Shown here piece by piece: positions 48,901 through 55,075 of a stretch of DNA of 64,000 bases. The translations under genes were made by a program, and so were the position numbers. The DNA is taken from positions 3,782,001-3,846,000 of the forward strand of contig NC_088304.1 of assembly GCF_032854445.1 (NCBI RefSeq). Direction: 5' to 3'. This stretch comes from Liolophura sinensis (lineage: Eukaryota > Mollusca > Polyplacophora > Chitonida > Chitonidae). The notes under the pieces are model-generated. The model was not told the origin of the DNA. It saw only the letters and a program-made list of their open reading frames with translations, and did no database searches. Position 1 is the first letter of the stretch. Each line of letters begins with the position of its first letter.

Positions 48901-51505
48901 CACGCATTGCTCTAGCATCTGAAAACAGTGACTTTAAGCCCGGACAGGTAAGTCAATACAAATGTTATCCTAGGAGCACGCATTGCTCTAGCATCTGAAA
49001 ACAGTGACTTTAAGCCCGGACAGGTAAGTCAATTCAAATGTTATCCTAGGAGCACGCATTGCTCTAGCATCTGAAAACAGTGACTTTAAGCCCAGACAGG
49101 TAAGTCAATACAAATGTTATCCTAGGAGCACGCATTGCTCTAGCATCTGAAAACAGTGACTTTAAGCCCGGACAGGTAAGTCAACACAAATGTTATCCTA
49201 GGAGCACGCATTGCTCTAGCATCTGAAAACAGTGACTTTAAGCCCGGACAGGTAAGTCAACACAAATGTTATCCTAGGAGCACTCTTTGCTCTAGCATAT
49301 GAAAACAGTGACTTTTAGAGCTGACAGGTAAATCAAACCTTACCAACATTTAAATTTTTAAAGTATTTAATTGTAACTATAGCGAAGATTTTTGACCAAA
49401 AAAAAAATGCTAATCAAACCAAATTTTCTGTATTTTAAAGTAATATCAGACTCATACATATGCTATCTGTAGTCTTTAAATGATTGACTAAGTTATAATG
49501 TGACCTTAAATTATGAATAATGTGAATTTAAATTTTGTGATCTTCCTGGCCAATTTTTTAATAGTACCATGAGCACAAGCGAAGTTTATTTTTTGTTATC
49601 GGTAGTTATCTGGGATATTCTAAAATAATAGCAGAAATTCAATTAGATTTGTGCTCATTGATTTTTGGCCAAAAATTTCTGGGATGGCCACTGTAATCAT
49701 TAAGTTTTTCTGTGTCTTTTTTTTGGGGGGCCCCAAAAGTATTTTTAGACCTACAGTCACGGAAAAAATTATTAGACCACTCATATTTTCTTTGGTTTCT
49801 TGTTCATTTTAATGCCTGGCAACCCTAAAGGTGTATTAACCGAAGATTACAATGAATACGACAAAAATCCAGCTGATTCCATAATACTTTGTCGTATTTG
49901 ATATGCTTTAAGGTCAGTTGTATTCCTAGGGTGTATGCGAGGCAATTTCATGCTTTCCATTTACATACAGACTTACATAAAGAGTGGTTTCCTGTTTACA
50001 TGTAGGCTTACATAAATAGGGGTCTCTTGTTTATATATTAAGACGCAGCACAACTCGGTAGTTGTCAGCTCTCATAATGCCTAAAGCGAAAGAATTATGT
50101 GGAACCAGAAAGGCAGCCATCTTGGCACAGCTGGATACTGGATTGAGCGAGCGACAAGTGGCCAAAAAACTGAAGATCTCTAAGACAGCAGTTCATTACA
50201 CCAAGAAAAAGCAAGCCGAACGTGGTACTACAAAACTGCTAGCTGGTCGAGCCAGGAAACGTCTTTCTACCCCACGAGATGACCGAGCACTCATCCGGTC
50301 CTGTATCAAGAATGGTCGTCAGACCTCCAGAGACCTTAGAAATGAGTGGGCATTGTCAACAAATGTGACTTGTTCAGCAAGAACAGTTCGAAACCGACTT
50401 CTTGAAGCTGGTCTAAAGTCGCACAGGGCACGGAAGAAGCCCTTCATCAACGAGAGGCAGCGGAAGGCCCGCTTGCGTTTTGCGAGGGATCACAAGAGTT
50501 GGACTGTTGATGATTGGGCTAAAGTTCTCTTCAGTGATGAATCCAATTTTGAGTTGATGCCTACTCCAGCCAACTCACTGGTTAGGAGGAAGCCTGGGGA
50601 AGCCTACAAACCAGACTGCCTTGCTCCTACTGTAAAGCATGGGGGTGGATCAGTGATGATCTGGGGTTGTTTCAGTATGGGTGGAACAGGACAGATGCAG
50701 TTGTGAGTTGGCTCGAATGACTGGATTTTCCAACAAGACAATGTCCCTTGCCACACGGCAAGGTCAGTTAAAACCTGGATAGAGAACCGGAACATTCGAA
50801 CCATGAATTGGCCTGCTCAGTCACCTGATCTGAATCCAATTGAAAACCTGTGGAATATTATCAAGTTCAAAATTTAGAACCACTAGCCGAAAAACAAAGC
50901 AAATTTGTTCGAATTTTTGCAACAGGAATGGGCTGCTGTGACCGCAGGGCAATGTAACAAACTGGTGGAGAGCATGCCAAGGCGCATGGCTGCAGTCATC
51001 AAAAACAATGGGCATGCAATCAAGTACTAACTCCCGTGTGAGACTGAGAGTCATGTGACTACGTGACTAGGAGACAGGAGAAAAAATGAAATGCCAAAAT
51101 GTTTTTGAGAATACAGTTGCTACATCTACAGATGTATGAACTTAAGTGATTTTGGTCATTGTCAAGAAAGTCATAGAGAACTGATAGATATCACCTCTTA
51201 AATAAAACCCTTATGAACTATTTCTGTTTTCATCACTTTCTTTGTCCAAACAAATGTTCCTTCAGTTGTGCAAGGTTTTAAAATGAACAAGAAATGGGAG
51301 AAAGCAAGGGTGGTCTAATAATTTTTTCCATGACTGTATATGTGATTCTGAGAGTGTATTTTTACAAACTTTTGAAAATATAGTAATCTGAGTGAAAGAA
51401 AAAGGTTAATGCCTAATTTGGTTACATTTATTATGCAGAACACCAATATTTGACTTCTTCCTTTATATTTTGCAGATTTGGCTTCAGGCGACTACTGTGA
51501 CGTGA
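18893..51505 (+). CDS. BRIP1: BRIP1/FANCJ-like Fe-S DNA helicase, split gene
   Basis: FANCJ is a superfamily 2, XPD-like 5'-to-3' DNA helicase with an Fe-S cluster, acting in the nucleus in interstrand crosslink repair and G-quadruplex unwinding. Inferred coding exons: 18893-18985, 19247-19358, 19977-20021, 20585-20776, 23598-23719, 24484-24995, 30386-30475, 31676-31769, 32383-32514, 33000-33095, 33634-33769, 35378-35424, 36652-36801, 37036-37199, 38064-38109, 38456-38489, 39925-39983, 40377-40514, 40826-40945, 42763-42834, 43347-43485, 44596-44718, 45543-45578, 46025-46153, one or more in the N gap, about 46364-46456, 46822-46892, 48090-48224, 48492-48643, 51476-51505 (TGA 51503-51505). Splice phases agree across junctions once six single-base insertions in short homopolymers are discounted. 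Exons 16 and 25 are the least certain. The motif order and wording match human FANCJ rather than RTEL1, DDX11 or XPD. Confidence 0.93.
19247..19358 (+). CDS. BRIP1: BRIP1 exon 2, Walker A motif
   Basis: Encodes '[14 protein letters not shown]', then '[19 protein letters not shown]'. SPTGSGKS is helicase motif I, which binds the phosphates of ATP. The exon is nearly superimposable on the human one. It is flanked by ttttag and GAG|gtgaga and ends in phase 1. Confidence 0.96.
20585..20776 (+). CDS. BRIP1: BRIP1 exon 4, Ser/Pro-rich linker
   Basis: Linker between motif I and motif Ia, low in predicted order. It begins 'GICTCNNGK' and continues with '[18 protein letters not shown]'. The C-x-C pair lies where human FANCJ has a Cys-rich CCCACH stretch. 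It is joined to the small exon at 19977-20021 (phase 1; an alternative donor lies 15 bases downstream) and followed by exon 23598-23719, which carries an acidic DDDDD stretch. Confidence 0.75.
22814..23083. repeat. intronic minisatellite, 6 x 45 bp
   Basis: Units start at 22814, 22859, 22904, 22949, 22994 and 23039 and read 'catgaactgttggtggtagg', 'agcatagactaactgctcag', then 'tgaag', in the intron before BRIP1 exon 5. The unit is a multiple of three, so one minus-strand frame stays open with a 15-residue period; I do not regard it as a gene. Confidence 0.95.
23335..23525. repeat. degenerate tandem repeat, 3-4 units
   Basis: Diverged units of roughly 55-65 bases share 'gttgaaatctgcactctgag', then 'gagtgtgggagtgtgatcga', then 'aaattgcag'. 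Confidence 0.75.
24484..24995 (+). CDS. BRIP1: BRIP1 exon 6 with internal 10-residue repeats
   Basis: The acceptor tttgtttccag is strong and the donor is AA|gtaagt. The exon encodes about eight degenerate 10-residue repeats of the type '[10 protein letters not shown]' (30 bases each, about 24624-24830). It ends in a Cys-rich piece, '[11 protein letters not shown]', that matches the position and style of 'CSRCCCSTKQG' in human FANCJ. The frame breaks three times: at A5 24527-24531, T3 24771-24773 and C4 24974-24977. Removing one base at each gives a continuous frame whose end ('PPPPKRK') splices in phase to '[11 protein letters not shown]' of the next exon. A weak alternative acceptor at 24523 would avoid the first break. 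Confidence 0.8.
25123..25345 (-). mobile_element. SINE, long copy in BRIP1 intron 6
   Basis: A (ttta)n tail is followed by 'gattggagttttacgcaaaa', a conserved core, and then a segment extending past the usual truncation point ('gagaggaagccaccatgagc') into the tRNA-like head ('ggcgaaaggcacctgggttt'). It is one of the more complete copies here. Confidence 0.75.
25346..30385. other. large BRIP1 intron 6 remainder
   Basis: About 5 kb between the long SINE and exon 7. It contains short 'gctaatt' and 'acagt' repeats around 27800-27970. I found no convincing coding exon or RNA gene; open frames near 26300-26570 and 30054-30380 look like chance, the latter simply running into exon 7. Confidence 0.5.
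30386..30475 (+). CDS. BRIP1: BRIP1 exon 7, motif Ia
   Basis: Encodes '[20 protein letters not shown]', then '[10 protein letters not shown]'; the core is identical to human FANCJ through [12 protein letters not shown]. Motif Ia contacts single-stranded DNA in this family. The acceptor is ttgtgcag and the donor AA|gtaagt, in phase 2. Confidence 0.96.
30752..30902 (-). mobile_element. SINE 3' portion (shared family)
   Basis: 'gattggtgttttacgccgta', then 'ctcaagaatatttcacttgt', and 'gcaggttgctggcagacctt'. Reverse orientation, within BRIP1 intron 7. Confidence 0.85.
31676..33095 (+). CDS. BRIP1: BRIP1 exons 8-10, Fe-S cluster domain
   Basis: Exons 31676-31769, 32383-32514 and 33000-33095. Four cysteines sit at the FANCJ cluster positions: 'EHTCIHP', '[10 protein letters not shown]', 'GPGCLFNNN' and 'ACPYYVSRG'. 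These ligate the 4Fe-4S cluster needed by XPD-family helicases to separate strands. Exon 9 also carries '[12 protein letters not shown]' (human 'CKAWDIEELVSL'), and exon 10 ends '[16 protein letters not shown]' (human 'IFCPYNYLLD'). All splice sites are canonical. Confidence 0.95.
33634..33769 (+). CDS. BRIP1: BRIP1 exon 11, DEAH box
   Basis: Encodes '[20 protein letters not shown]'. DEAH is helicase motif II, coordinating magnesium and the catalytic water. The exon ends in phase 1 at TTAG|gtaaga and joins the small exon at 35378-35424. Confidence 0.97.
33820..34125 (+). mobile_element. tRNA-derived SINE, second family
   Basis: The head carries a box-A-like 'tggcctaatggttagagcac' and a box-B-like 'ggatcaaaccc'. 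The body has 'ggtggcttcagcatgatact', 'ggacttgccctgccacatga', 'atctacacacacctgatgac', and ends 'atatgactgaaaaattgtta'. This body differs from the main SINE of the window. It lies in BRIP1 intron 11, immediately before the 49-bp tandem array. Confidence 0.75.
34128..35220. repeat. 1.1-kb minisatellite, ~49-bp unit, ~22 copies
   Basis: The unit reads 'acgaactgtatccggcatgt', 'gatcagtgagaagtgggatt', then 'tcacgttac'. Alternating variants (ggcatgt/ggaatgt, cacgtta/cacatta) suggest a higher-order dimer in the left half. Some units lack 'gatcagt'. It follows the SINE end within 10 bases. Confidence 0.95.
36652..37199 (+). CDS. BRIP1: BRIP1 exons 13-14, arch-like region
   Basis: Exons 36652-36801 and 37036-37199. 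Exon 13 encodes '[20 protein letters not shown]' and continues to 'GPKEFPALQ'. Exon 14 encodes '[20 protein letters not shown]' (human 'GLFMVLDYLFRQ') and ends 'RFVEDYR'. Both have consensus acceptors and keep phase (0, then 2). Confidence 0.9.
37353..37489. repeat. minisatellite, ~3 x 43 bp
   Basis: 'gttgtaatatatgaacctta' then 'aatatgcacctcatgaacca' repeats at 37353, 37396 and 37439, with a partial fourth at 37482. It lies about 150 bases after BRIP1 exon 14. Confidence 0.9.
37772..37850 (+). mobile_element. SINE 3' end (shared family)
   Basis: 'cctcccaccgtagtgctggc', 'cattgtcgtataagtcaagt', 'attcttgagtctggcgtaaa', 'acactaatcaaataaataaa'. Forward orientation, 5'-truncated. Confidence 0.8.
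38064..39983 (+). CDS. BRIP1: BRIP1 exons 15-17
   Basis: Exons 38064-38109, 38456-38489 and 39925-39983. Exon 15 gives '[15 protein letters not shown]'; exon 16 the short '[11 protein letters not shown]'; exon 17 '[18 protein letters not shown]', matching human '[14 protein letters not shown]'. Exon 16 is the weakest of these because it is short and poorly conserved, but its phases fit both neighbours and it has a GTAAGT donor. Confidence 0.78.
38581..39415. repeat. 23-bp minisatellite with higher-order structure
   Basis: The unit 'gggtcatgctatctgtgtagctt' (23 bases, variants ending acat or catg) runs about 33 times in BRIP1 intron 16. A different segment, 'gtgaacacacaaccctacac' then 'caggaaatgtcacagctatct', interrupts it at about 38970-39010 and 39130-39175, with a variant at 39416-39465. 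This implies duplication of a larger block of roughly 150-160 bases. Confidence 0.93.
40377..40945 (+). CDS. BRIP1: BRIP1 exons 18-19, motif III
   Basis: Exons 40377-40514 and 40826-40945. Exon 18 has '[20 protein letters not shown]' (motif III region, near-identical to human) then '[12 protein letters not shown]'. Exon 19 has '[13 protein letters not shown]' and '[13 protein letters not shown]', ending 'LEVCR' at an AGG|gtgagt donor. That donor is the first of a tandem series of near-identical donors. Confidence 0.96.
40910..41465. repeat. 64-bp array duplicating a 5' splice site
   Basis: Units start at 40910, 40974, 41038, 41102, 41166, 41230 and so on, about nine in all. The first is the last 36 bases of BRIP1 exon 19 (gatgagctgggcaagctagt, then gctggaggtgtgcagg) plus 28 bases of intron (gtgagtaactgggacatcaa, then acagga). 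Later copies keep both the exon-derived part and, in most cases, the gtgagt donor. Confidence 0.95.
41799..42790. repeat. 29-bp array duplicating a 3' splice site
   Basis: About 34 units of 'gctattcctcatggagttct' + 'gtgtttcag' (29 bases). The final unit is the true acceptor plus the first 27 bases of BRIP1 exon 20 (42763 onward). The array therefore repeats 'tttcag' followed by the start of the exon many times upstream. A unit of 29 with no stop in any frame leaves all three forward frames open for about 1 kb. Confidence 0.97.
42763..42834 (+). CDS. BRIP1: BRIP1 exon 20, motif IV region
   Basis: Encodes '[20 protein letters not shown]' then 'ERWQ', matching human '[22 protein letters not shown]'. 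The phase fits exon 19 (0) and exon 21 (0). The acceptor is the last of the tandem tttcag copies; I place it at 42762 because this gives the human-like length and frame. Confidence 0.93.
43347..43485 (+). CDS. BRIP1: BRIP1 exon 21
   Basis: Encodes '[20 protein letters not shown]' then '[20 protein letters not shown]', matching human '[20 protein letters not shown]' in position. It ends in an acidic stretch at TATG|gtgggt, phase 1. Confidence 0.92.
43700..44066 (+). mobile_element. near full-length SINE with internal 51-bp triplication
   Basis: The tRNA-like head is 'atggccaagagggtaagcac' (box-A-like) with 'gtgtgagttcaagtcc' (box-B-like). The core is 'gcttatgctggcttcctgtc', 'cggccgaacgtgggaagg', then 'gcagatggtcatgggtttcc', 'ttctcccaccatataaatcc' and a 3' end 'gcgtaaaacaccaatcaaat'. 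Units beginning 'agtccagcttatgctggctt' occur at 43783, 43834 and 43885 (51 bases each), an internal tandem triplication not seen in the other copies. It lies within BRIP1 intron 21. Confidence 0.85.
44596..45578 (+). CDS. BRIP1: BRIP1 exons 22-23, motif V
   Basis: Exons 44596-44718 and 45543-45578. Exon 22 encodes '[20 protein letters not shown]' then 'ADNNARA'; GKVSEGLDF is motif V. Exon 23 encodes '[12 protein letters not shown]' (human 'IGIPFPNVKDLQ'). As written, exon 22 ends out of frame because of 'gctggtcatcaca'; with one G fewer at 44709-44710 it reads 'ARAVIT' and splices in phase. Confidence 0.93.
45240..45310 (+). mobile_element. possible SINE/short repeat fragment
   Basis: 'gaatgattatggcttaatgc', 'ctcatcggcaatatttcagc' and 'catatcgtggcgacactagt' resemble a short element I associate with mollusc genomes. 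This copy is isolated and the call rests on memory, so confidence is low. Confidence 0.35.
46025..46153 (+). CDS. BRIP1: BRIP1 exon 24, motif VI
   Basis: Starts '[12 protein letters not shown]' (human 'VELKRQYND') and ends '[20 protein letters not shown]' then 'HR', motif VI with its arginine finger. The two halves are in different frames. Removing one A from 46061-46063 joins them as '[10 protein letters not shown]', paralleling human 'GLLPGRQWYE'. The donor is ATAG|gtcagt, and the assembly gap begins ten bases later. Confidence 0.92.
46164..46363. other. assembly gap (200 N)
   Basis: Exactly 200 N, a typical placeholder for unknown length. The part of the helicase immediately after motif VI in FANCJ (human 'NDWGALILVDDRFRNN' and beyond) is missing on both sides, so at least one coding exon must lie inside or has been lost. 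Confidence 0.98.
46364..46456 (+). CDS. BRIP1: BRIP1 exon 25, partial, acidic linker
   Basis: The open frame from the gap edge reads '[20 protein letters not shown]' then 'DDRPAGNK', typical of a disordered linker after the helicase core. The donor is uncertain: G|gtaaca at 46447 or AAG|gttcag at 46456. The 5' end is lost in the gap. Confidence 0.5.
46756..46772. repeat. G17 homopolymer
   Basis: Seventeen consecutive G residues, 50 bases upstream of BRIP1 exon 26 and followed by a T run. Confidence 0.95.
46822..51505 (+). CDS. BRIP1: BRIP1 C-terminal exons, putative zinc-binding module
   Basis: Exons 46822-46892, 48090-48224, 48492-48643 and 51476-51505. They encode '[18 protein letters not shown]', '[20 protein letters not shown]', '[18 protein letters not shown]', '[19 protein letters not shown]' and end 'IWLQATTVT' at TGA. 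Two C-x2-C pairs about 80-100 residues apart suggest one four-cysteine zinc site, like that of the RIG-I C-terminal domain in style only. Human BRIP1 has no such ending that I recall. The first exon needs one G removed from 46891-46893 to stay in phase; without that, another frame ([11 protein letters not shown]...) splices cleanly but lacks the first C-x2-C. The last intron contains the Tc1-like element. Confidence 0.72.
47075..47272. repeat. minisatellite, ~9 x 22 bp
   Basis: The unit 'cttcatagtagtatactttt' + 'ga' repeats almost perfectly in BRIP1 intron 26. Confidence 0.95.
47765..47912 (-). mobile_element. SINE 3' portion (shared family)
   Basis: A tttattta tail, then 'gatcagtgttcactgacacg', 'acagcggccggcattatgat', 'gcaggttgctgagagacctc' and 'catttacggccggagaggat'. 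It lacks the 'acgccgtactcaagaatatt' block, an internal deletion. Confidence 0.75.
48578..49330. repeat. 76-bp array duplicating a 5' splice site
   Basis: The last 66 bases of BRIP1 exon 28 (cacaaatgttatcctaggag through agcccggacag) plus the first 10 intron bases (gtaagtcaat) are repeated. Donors gtaagt fall at 48644, 48720, 48796, 48872, 48948, 49024, 49100, 49176 and 49252, with a degraded one at 49328. Copies differ by only one or two bases, so the expansion is recent or homogenised. Confidence 0.97.
49754..51336. mobile_element. Tc1-like DNA transposon, decayed
   Basis: The left terminal inverted repeat begins 'cagtcacggaaaaaattatt' then 'agaccac'; the right end is its reverse complement apart from one base ('gtggtctaataattttttcc' then 'atgactg'). 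Both ends are flanked by TA (49752-49753, 51337-51338), the Tc1/mariner target duplication. Length is 1583 bases. It sits inside the last BRIP1 intron on the same strand. Confidence 0.93.
50077..51030 (+). pseudogene. Tc1-like transposase, interrupted
   Basis: ATG at 50077, '[20 protein letters not shown]', followed by a helix-turn-helix ('[20 protein letters not shown]') and a second DNA-binding helix block. Catalytic landmarks of the DDE domain are present: 'VLFSDESNF', '[11 protein letters not shown]' and '[11 protein letters not shown]'. A stop at 50704-50706 interrupts it, and roughly 40 residues usual between the 'WGCFS' block and 'FQQDN' appear deleted; another stop follows 'NIIKFKI'. 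The frame then continues to TAA at 51030. It cannot encode an active transposase. Confidence 0.9.
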
Positions 51506-51525
51506 TAAAAGGAAAGGGAAGTGTG

Positions 51526-51870
51526 GAGGTATGAATGGAAATGCATCTTGGAGGGATGAATGGAAATGCATCTTGGAGGGATGAATGGAAATGCAGTGTG
51601 GAGGGATGAATGGAAATGCATCTTGGAGGGATGAATGGAAATGCAGTGTGGAGGGATGAATGGAAATGCAGCTTGGAGGGATGAATGGAAATGCAGTGTG
51701 GAGGGATGAATGGAAATGCAGTGTGGAGGGATGAATGGAAATGCAGTGTGGAGGGATGAATGGAAGTCCAGTGTGGAGGGATGAATGGAAATGCAGCTTG
51801 GAGGGATGAATGGAAATCCAGTGTGGAGGGATGAATGGAAATGCAGTGTGGAGGGATGAATGGAAAGGCA
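51526..51870. repeat. minisatellite, ~13 x 25 bp
   Basis: The unit 'tggaaatgcagtgtggaggg' + 'atgaa' starts about 20 bases after the BRIP1 stop codon. Its seed resembles the adjacent 'gaagtgtggaggtatgaatg'. The His/Pro/Phe-rich minus-strand open frame across it is an artefact. Confidence 0.95.
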
Positions 51871-51933
51871 TTCTGAAATGGCGGAATAAGTGTAAAAAAT
51901 TCAGTGGATAAATGGAGTGAAATACATGCATGG

Positions 51934-52455
51934 ACAGTCGCTCATGATGCAGCGCAGTCGATCATGATGCCGTGCAGTCGCTCATGATGCAGTGCAGTCG
52001 CTCATGATGCCGTGCAGTCGCTCATGATGCAGCGCAGTCGCTCATGATGCCATGCAGTCGCTCATGATGCAGTGCAGTCGCTCATGATGCCGTGCAGTCG
52101 CTCATGATGCAGTGCAGTCGCTCATGAAGCTGTGCAGTCGCTCATGATGCAGTGCAGTCGCTCATGATGCAGTGCAGTCGCTCATGATGCAGTGCAGTCG
52201 CTCATGATGCCGTGCAGTCGCTCATGATGCCGCGCAGTCGATCATGATGCTGTGCAGTCGCTCATGATGCAGTGCAGTCGCTCATGATGCCGTGCAGTCG
52301 CTCATGATGCAGTACAGTCGCTCATGATGCCGTGCAGTCGCTCATGATGCCGTGCAGTCGCTCATGAAGCTGTGCAGTCGCTTATGATGCAGTACAGTCG
52401 CTCATGATGCCGTGCAGTCGCTCATGATGTAGTGTAGTCGTTCATGATGCCGTGC
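51934..52455. repeat. minisatellite, ~26 x 20 bp
   Basis: The unit 'cagtcgctcatgatgcagtg' (variants ccgtg, cagcg, ctgtg) keeps exact 20-base spacing for about 520 bases without an indel. It contains the palindrome tcatga. It decays on the right into irregular 'gcagtatgga' and 'gttgcaca' motifs up to about 52930. Confidence 0.95.
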
Positions 52456-52930
52456 AGTATGGAGAGTTTGCACAGATGCAGTGCAGTGTGGAGATTTGCA
52501 CGGATGCGATGCGGTGAGGAGATTTGCACAAGATATAGATGCACAAAGTACATTGCAGTACAGAAGTTACATGATGGCTGCAGTTTGTATGGCGACACAA
52601 GATACAGTGCAGTATGGACAGTTGCAGAAGTGACAATACTTTATGGGCAGATACAGTACAGTACAGTACAGATATTCACACATGATGCAGAGCAATTTGA
52701 ATATTTCAGTGTAAGAGTGCAGAATTGAAAAATCACACACAGTGCAGTGCATTGTAGACAGTTGAGGGACATCTAGTGCAGTATGAACAGTTTCTCAAAG
52801 TGCTGTTCAGTGTTGCACGTAGTGCAATAAGGATAGTTTCAAGCAAAACAGTATAGAAAGTTGCACATTATGCAATTTGAACAGTTGCATAAAGTGACGT
52901 GTGGACAGTTGCAGACATAATCGGACAAGA
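52456..52930. repeat. degenerate gcagt/gttgcac repeats
   Basis: Irregular, diverged copies of 'gtgcagtgtggagatttgca', 'agtatggacagttgcagaag' and 'gaacagttgcataaagtg', perhaps an old flank of the 20-bp array. No coding potential seen. Confidence 0.6.
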
Positions 52931-53723
52931 TATCATGTATTAGATCTGAGAAGGAATATGCTAAATTGCTTGTTGCTGATAGATAGATATGATAAGATGT
53001 GACAAGAAAGTATAAGAACGTGGTTATCCACGCCGCTGGTGGACAAGCCTACAAAATGTCCAAATCATTCTAGAAGTGGAAGACAGATCATTTAATTCCT
53101 TATGGCCGAAATGATAGAAGCTCATAGAAGCTTCACTTGCTTCAGTCATGTAAACCGTCACATGTATTGTTTTTCTTTTTGCAAACAATAATCTGTTTGA
53201 ATAAAAAATATCATGCATCTCTGGCAATGAATTAACCAGGGGCATCATAACTAGCCCTTTAAAAGAAGAATTTTTTTCAAAATGTTTTACCTTGGGCAGT
53301 TTTGTGTTTAACATTGGGCAAGTATGTATTAAATTTGCACACGTCATCGGTTTCATTTTCCATGATAAACTTTCTTTATTTCTCTCTCGTCTTGATCATG
53401 TTATCATCTTGTAAACAAGCAACGGCCTTTTAGTGTGTGTAATATACATACCTGCGTCCTGTCCATATTTTTTTTCATTTTGTTATATGTGCCGGGAAAT
53501 TCATTTATCTTAAACTTTTTTTTATTATTATGCATCATTTCAACGTCAACGGTATTTATACAGTGATCAAATATATTTATCATGTACCAAAAATCAATGC
53601 ATTTTTTGGTTTTTACTGTCATGTTCCTGTAAATTGTGCATTTATTTGAATGCTGCTTATTGTCGTCCATGTGTATTCTATAATATTATACTAAAATATT
53701 AATGCTAGCACGGTCAGAAAATA

Positions 53724-53768
53724 TGAAATATTCTAAAGTAAAACACCAATCAAATAAATAAATAAATA
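53724..53768 (+). mobile_element. SINE 3' tail fragment
   Basis: 'gaaatattctaaagtaaaac' followed by 'accaatcaaataaataaata'. Only the last ~45 bases of the element remain. Confidence 0.7.
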
Positions 53769-54469
53769 TGACCTGCCTAAATGTGACTTACAGGTCTGCA
53801 CCCTATTGACATGTATTGTATTTAACCTGGATGTCATCGGTGTGTAAAAATGCTCTTTCAGACACACAGTAAGAAATTACATTTTTGGTTTCCGTGTTTG
53901 TGGAAACAGTTTTCACCATTGACCTATGGGTCAGCGTGACGGGTGGAAGTTCACGTGATACCAGACTCCTCGTCTGGTTTGAAATAGTTCAAAATCTGCT
54001 CTTAATCAACCAACAACATGTGGTAAAATTGCCCTTTTCCGCCATTCCAGTCAATGGCATCGGGAATGAGAACGAGGCTTGTTTTATGGTGTGCCTTCAC
54101 TGAGGTGGAAACGAATGAAAAGTTACAACACTTTAAAAAATTAAAACGTCATATGTGGTCTACCGTAGAATCAACAAGCTGTTACCAATTCAGTAGGCAG
54201 AAAATTTAATGTAAACTGCATTGGTCAATGCTTATCGTGGTTCGATTTGAGGCAGTCTTGATCATTCAACCAGTGGCAGCCAGGAGATTGTTAGTTCTAG
54301 AACTAGACAGCCTTGTGTGAGGTCAATGGGCGTCTTCTTCCAGTCCCAGCATTGGGTGTTTTTTTTTAGAGTATGCTATATGTTTGTTGTCGAGCACACG
54401 GACGTCAGCCACACAGAAGAACATAGGCACGCTTCAGAAGAGGCAGATTCGCAACATGTAACCAGCTGC

Positions 54470-54527
54470 CGTCGTATGAGTAAACTGTTCTTCAGTACGG
54501 CGTAAAACACCAATCAAAATCAATATG
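54470..54527 (+). mobile_element. SINE 3' tail fragment
   Basis: 'gccgtcgtatgagtaaactg', 'ttcttcagtacggcgtaaaa', 'caccaatcaaaatcaa'. A diverged 3' end of the main SINE family. Confidence 0.7.
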
Positions 54528-54914
54528 CAGCCACATATTCCTGGTTACTTCAGAACGCTTTATGTCCAATAAAATGGAAGCTAACGGCACTTTTGGTAGT
54601 TTCCGTCTCCCATAACACTGACCGCCATCTTATAGGTGAAATCATAAAACAGGTCTTCTTCAAACGACATTTTTATGAAGCTTAGAAGACTTCAGAAGTC
54701 CCATTTCAGATTCTAACAAATAGGTTCACTGAATGGCGATATAACAGCTGTGATAAACGCAAACGATATGTTTTATGGGCTCGTTGTACAAAGCAGTCGC
54801 AAACCGCCGGGTATAATTCCCATGTCAGCATACAGCGATTAGATACATCATGGTAAATGCGCCTGTTGAAGTAGCTTTGTAGAATGGGTCCATGAAACAA
54901 ACCAGTAGATGAAC

Positions 54915-55075
54915 AACATTTATTTGTTTATTTGATTGGTGTTTTACCTACTACTCAGGAATGTTTCACGTATAGGAGAGCAGCCAGCTTTATGGTGGGT
55001 GGAAACTTGATAGAGCCCGGGGAAACACGATCAGCCGCAGGCTGCTGCCAGACCTTCCCAAGTGCTGGAACCAGC
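54915..55075 (-). mobile_element. SINE 3' portion (shared family)
   Basis: 'tttatttgattggtgtttta', 'actcaggaatgtttcacgta', 'cagccagctttatggtgggt' and 'cgcaggctgctgccagacct'. Reverse orientation. Confidence 0.8.

Noticed and set aside
18893-51505. BRIP1 as a processed or dead pseudogene
   Set aside because: It has introns, consensus splice sites and conserved motifs throughout. The only defects are six single-base insertions in homopolymers, better explained by sequence error.
51431-51931. 166-residue His/Pro/Phe/Ser repeat frame, minus strand
   Set aside because: Translation of the 25-bp minisatellite; overlaps the final BRIP1 exon on the opposite strand.
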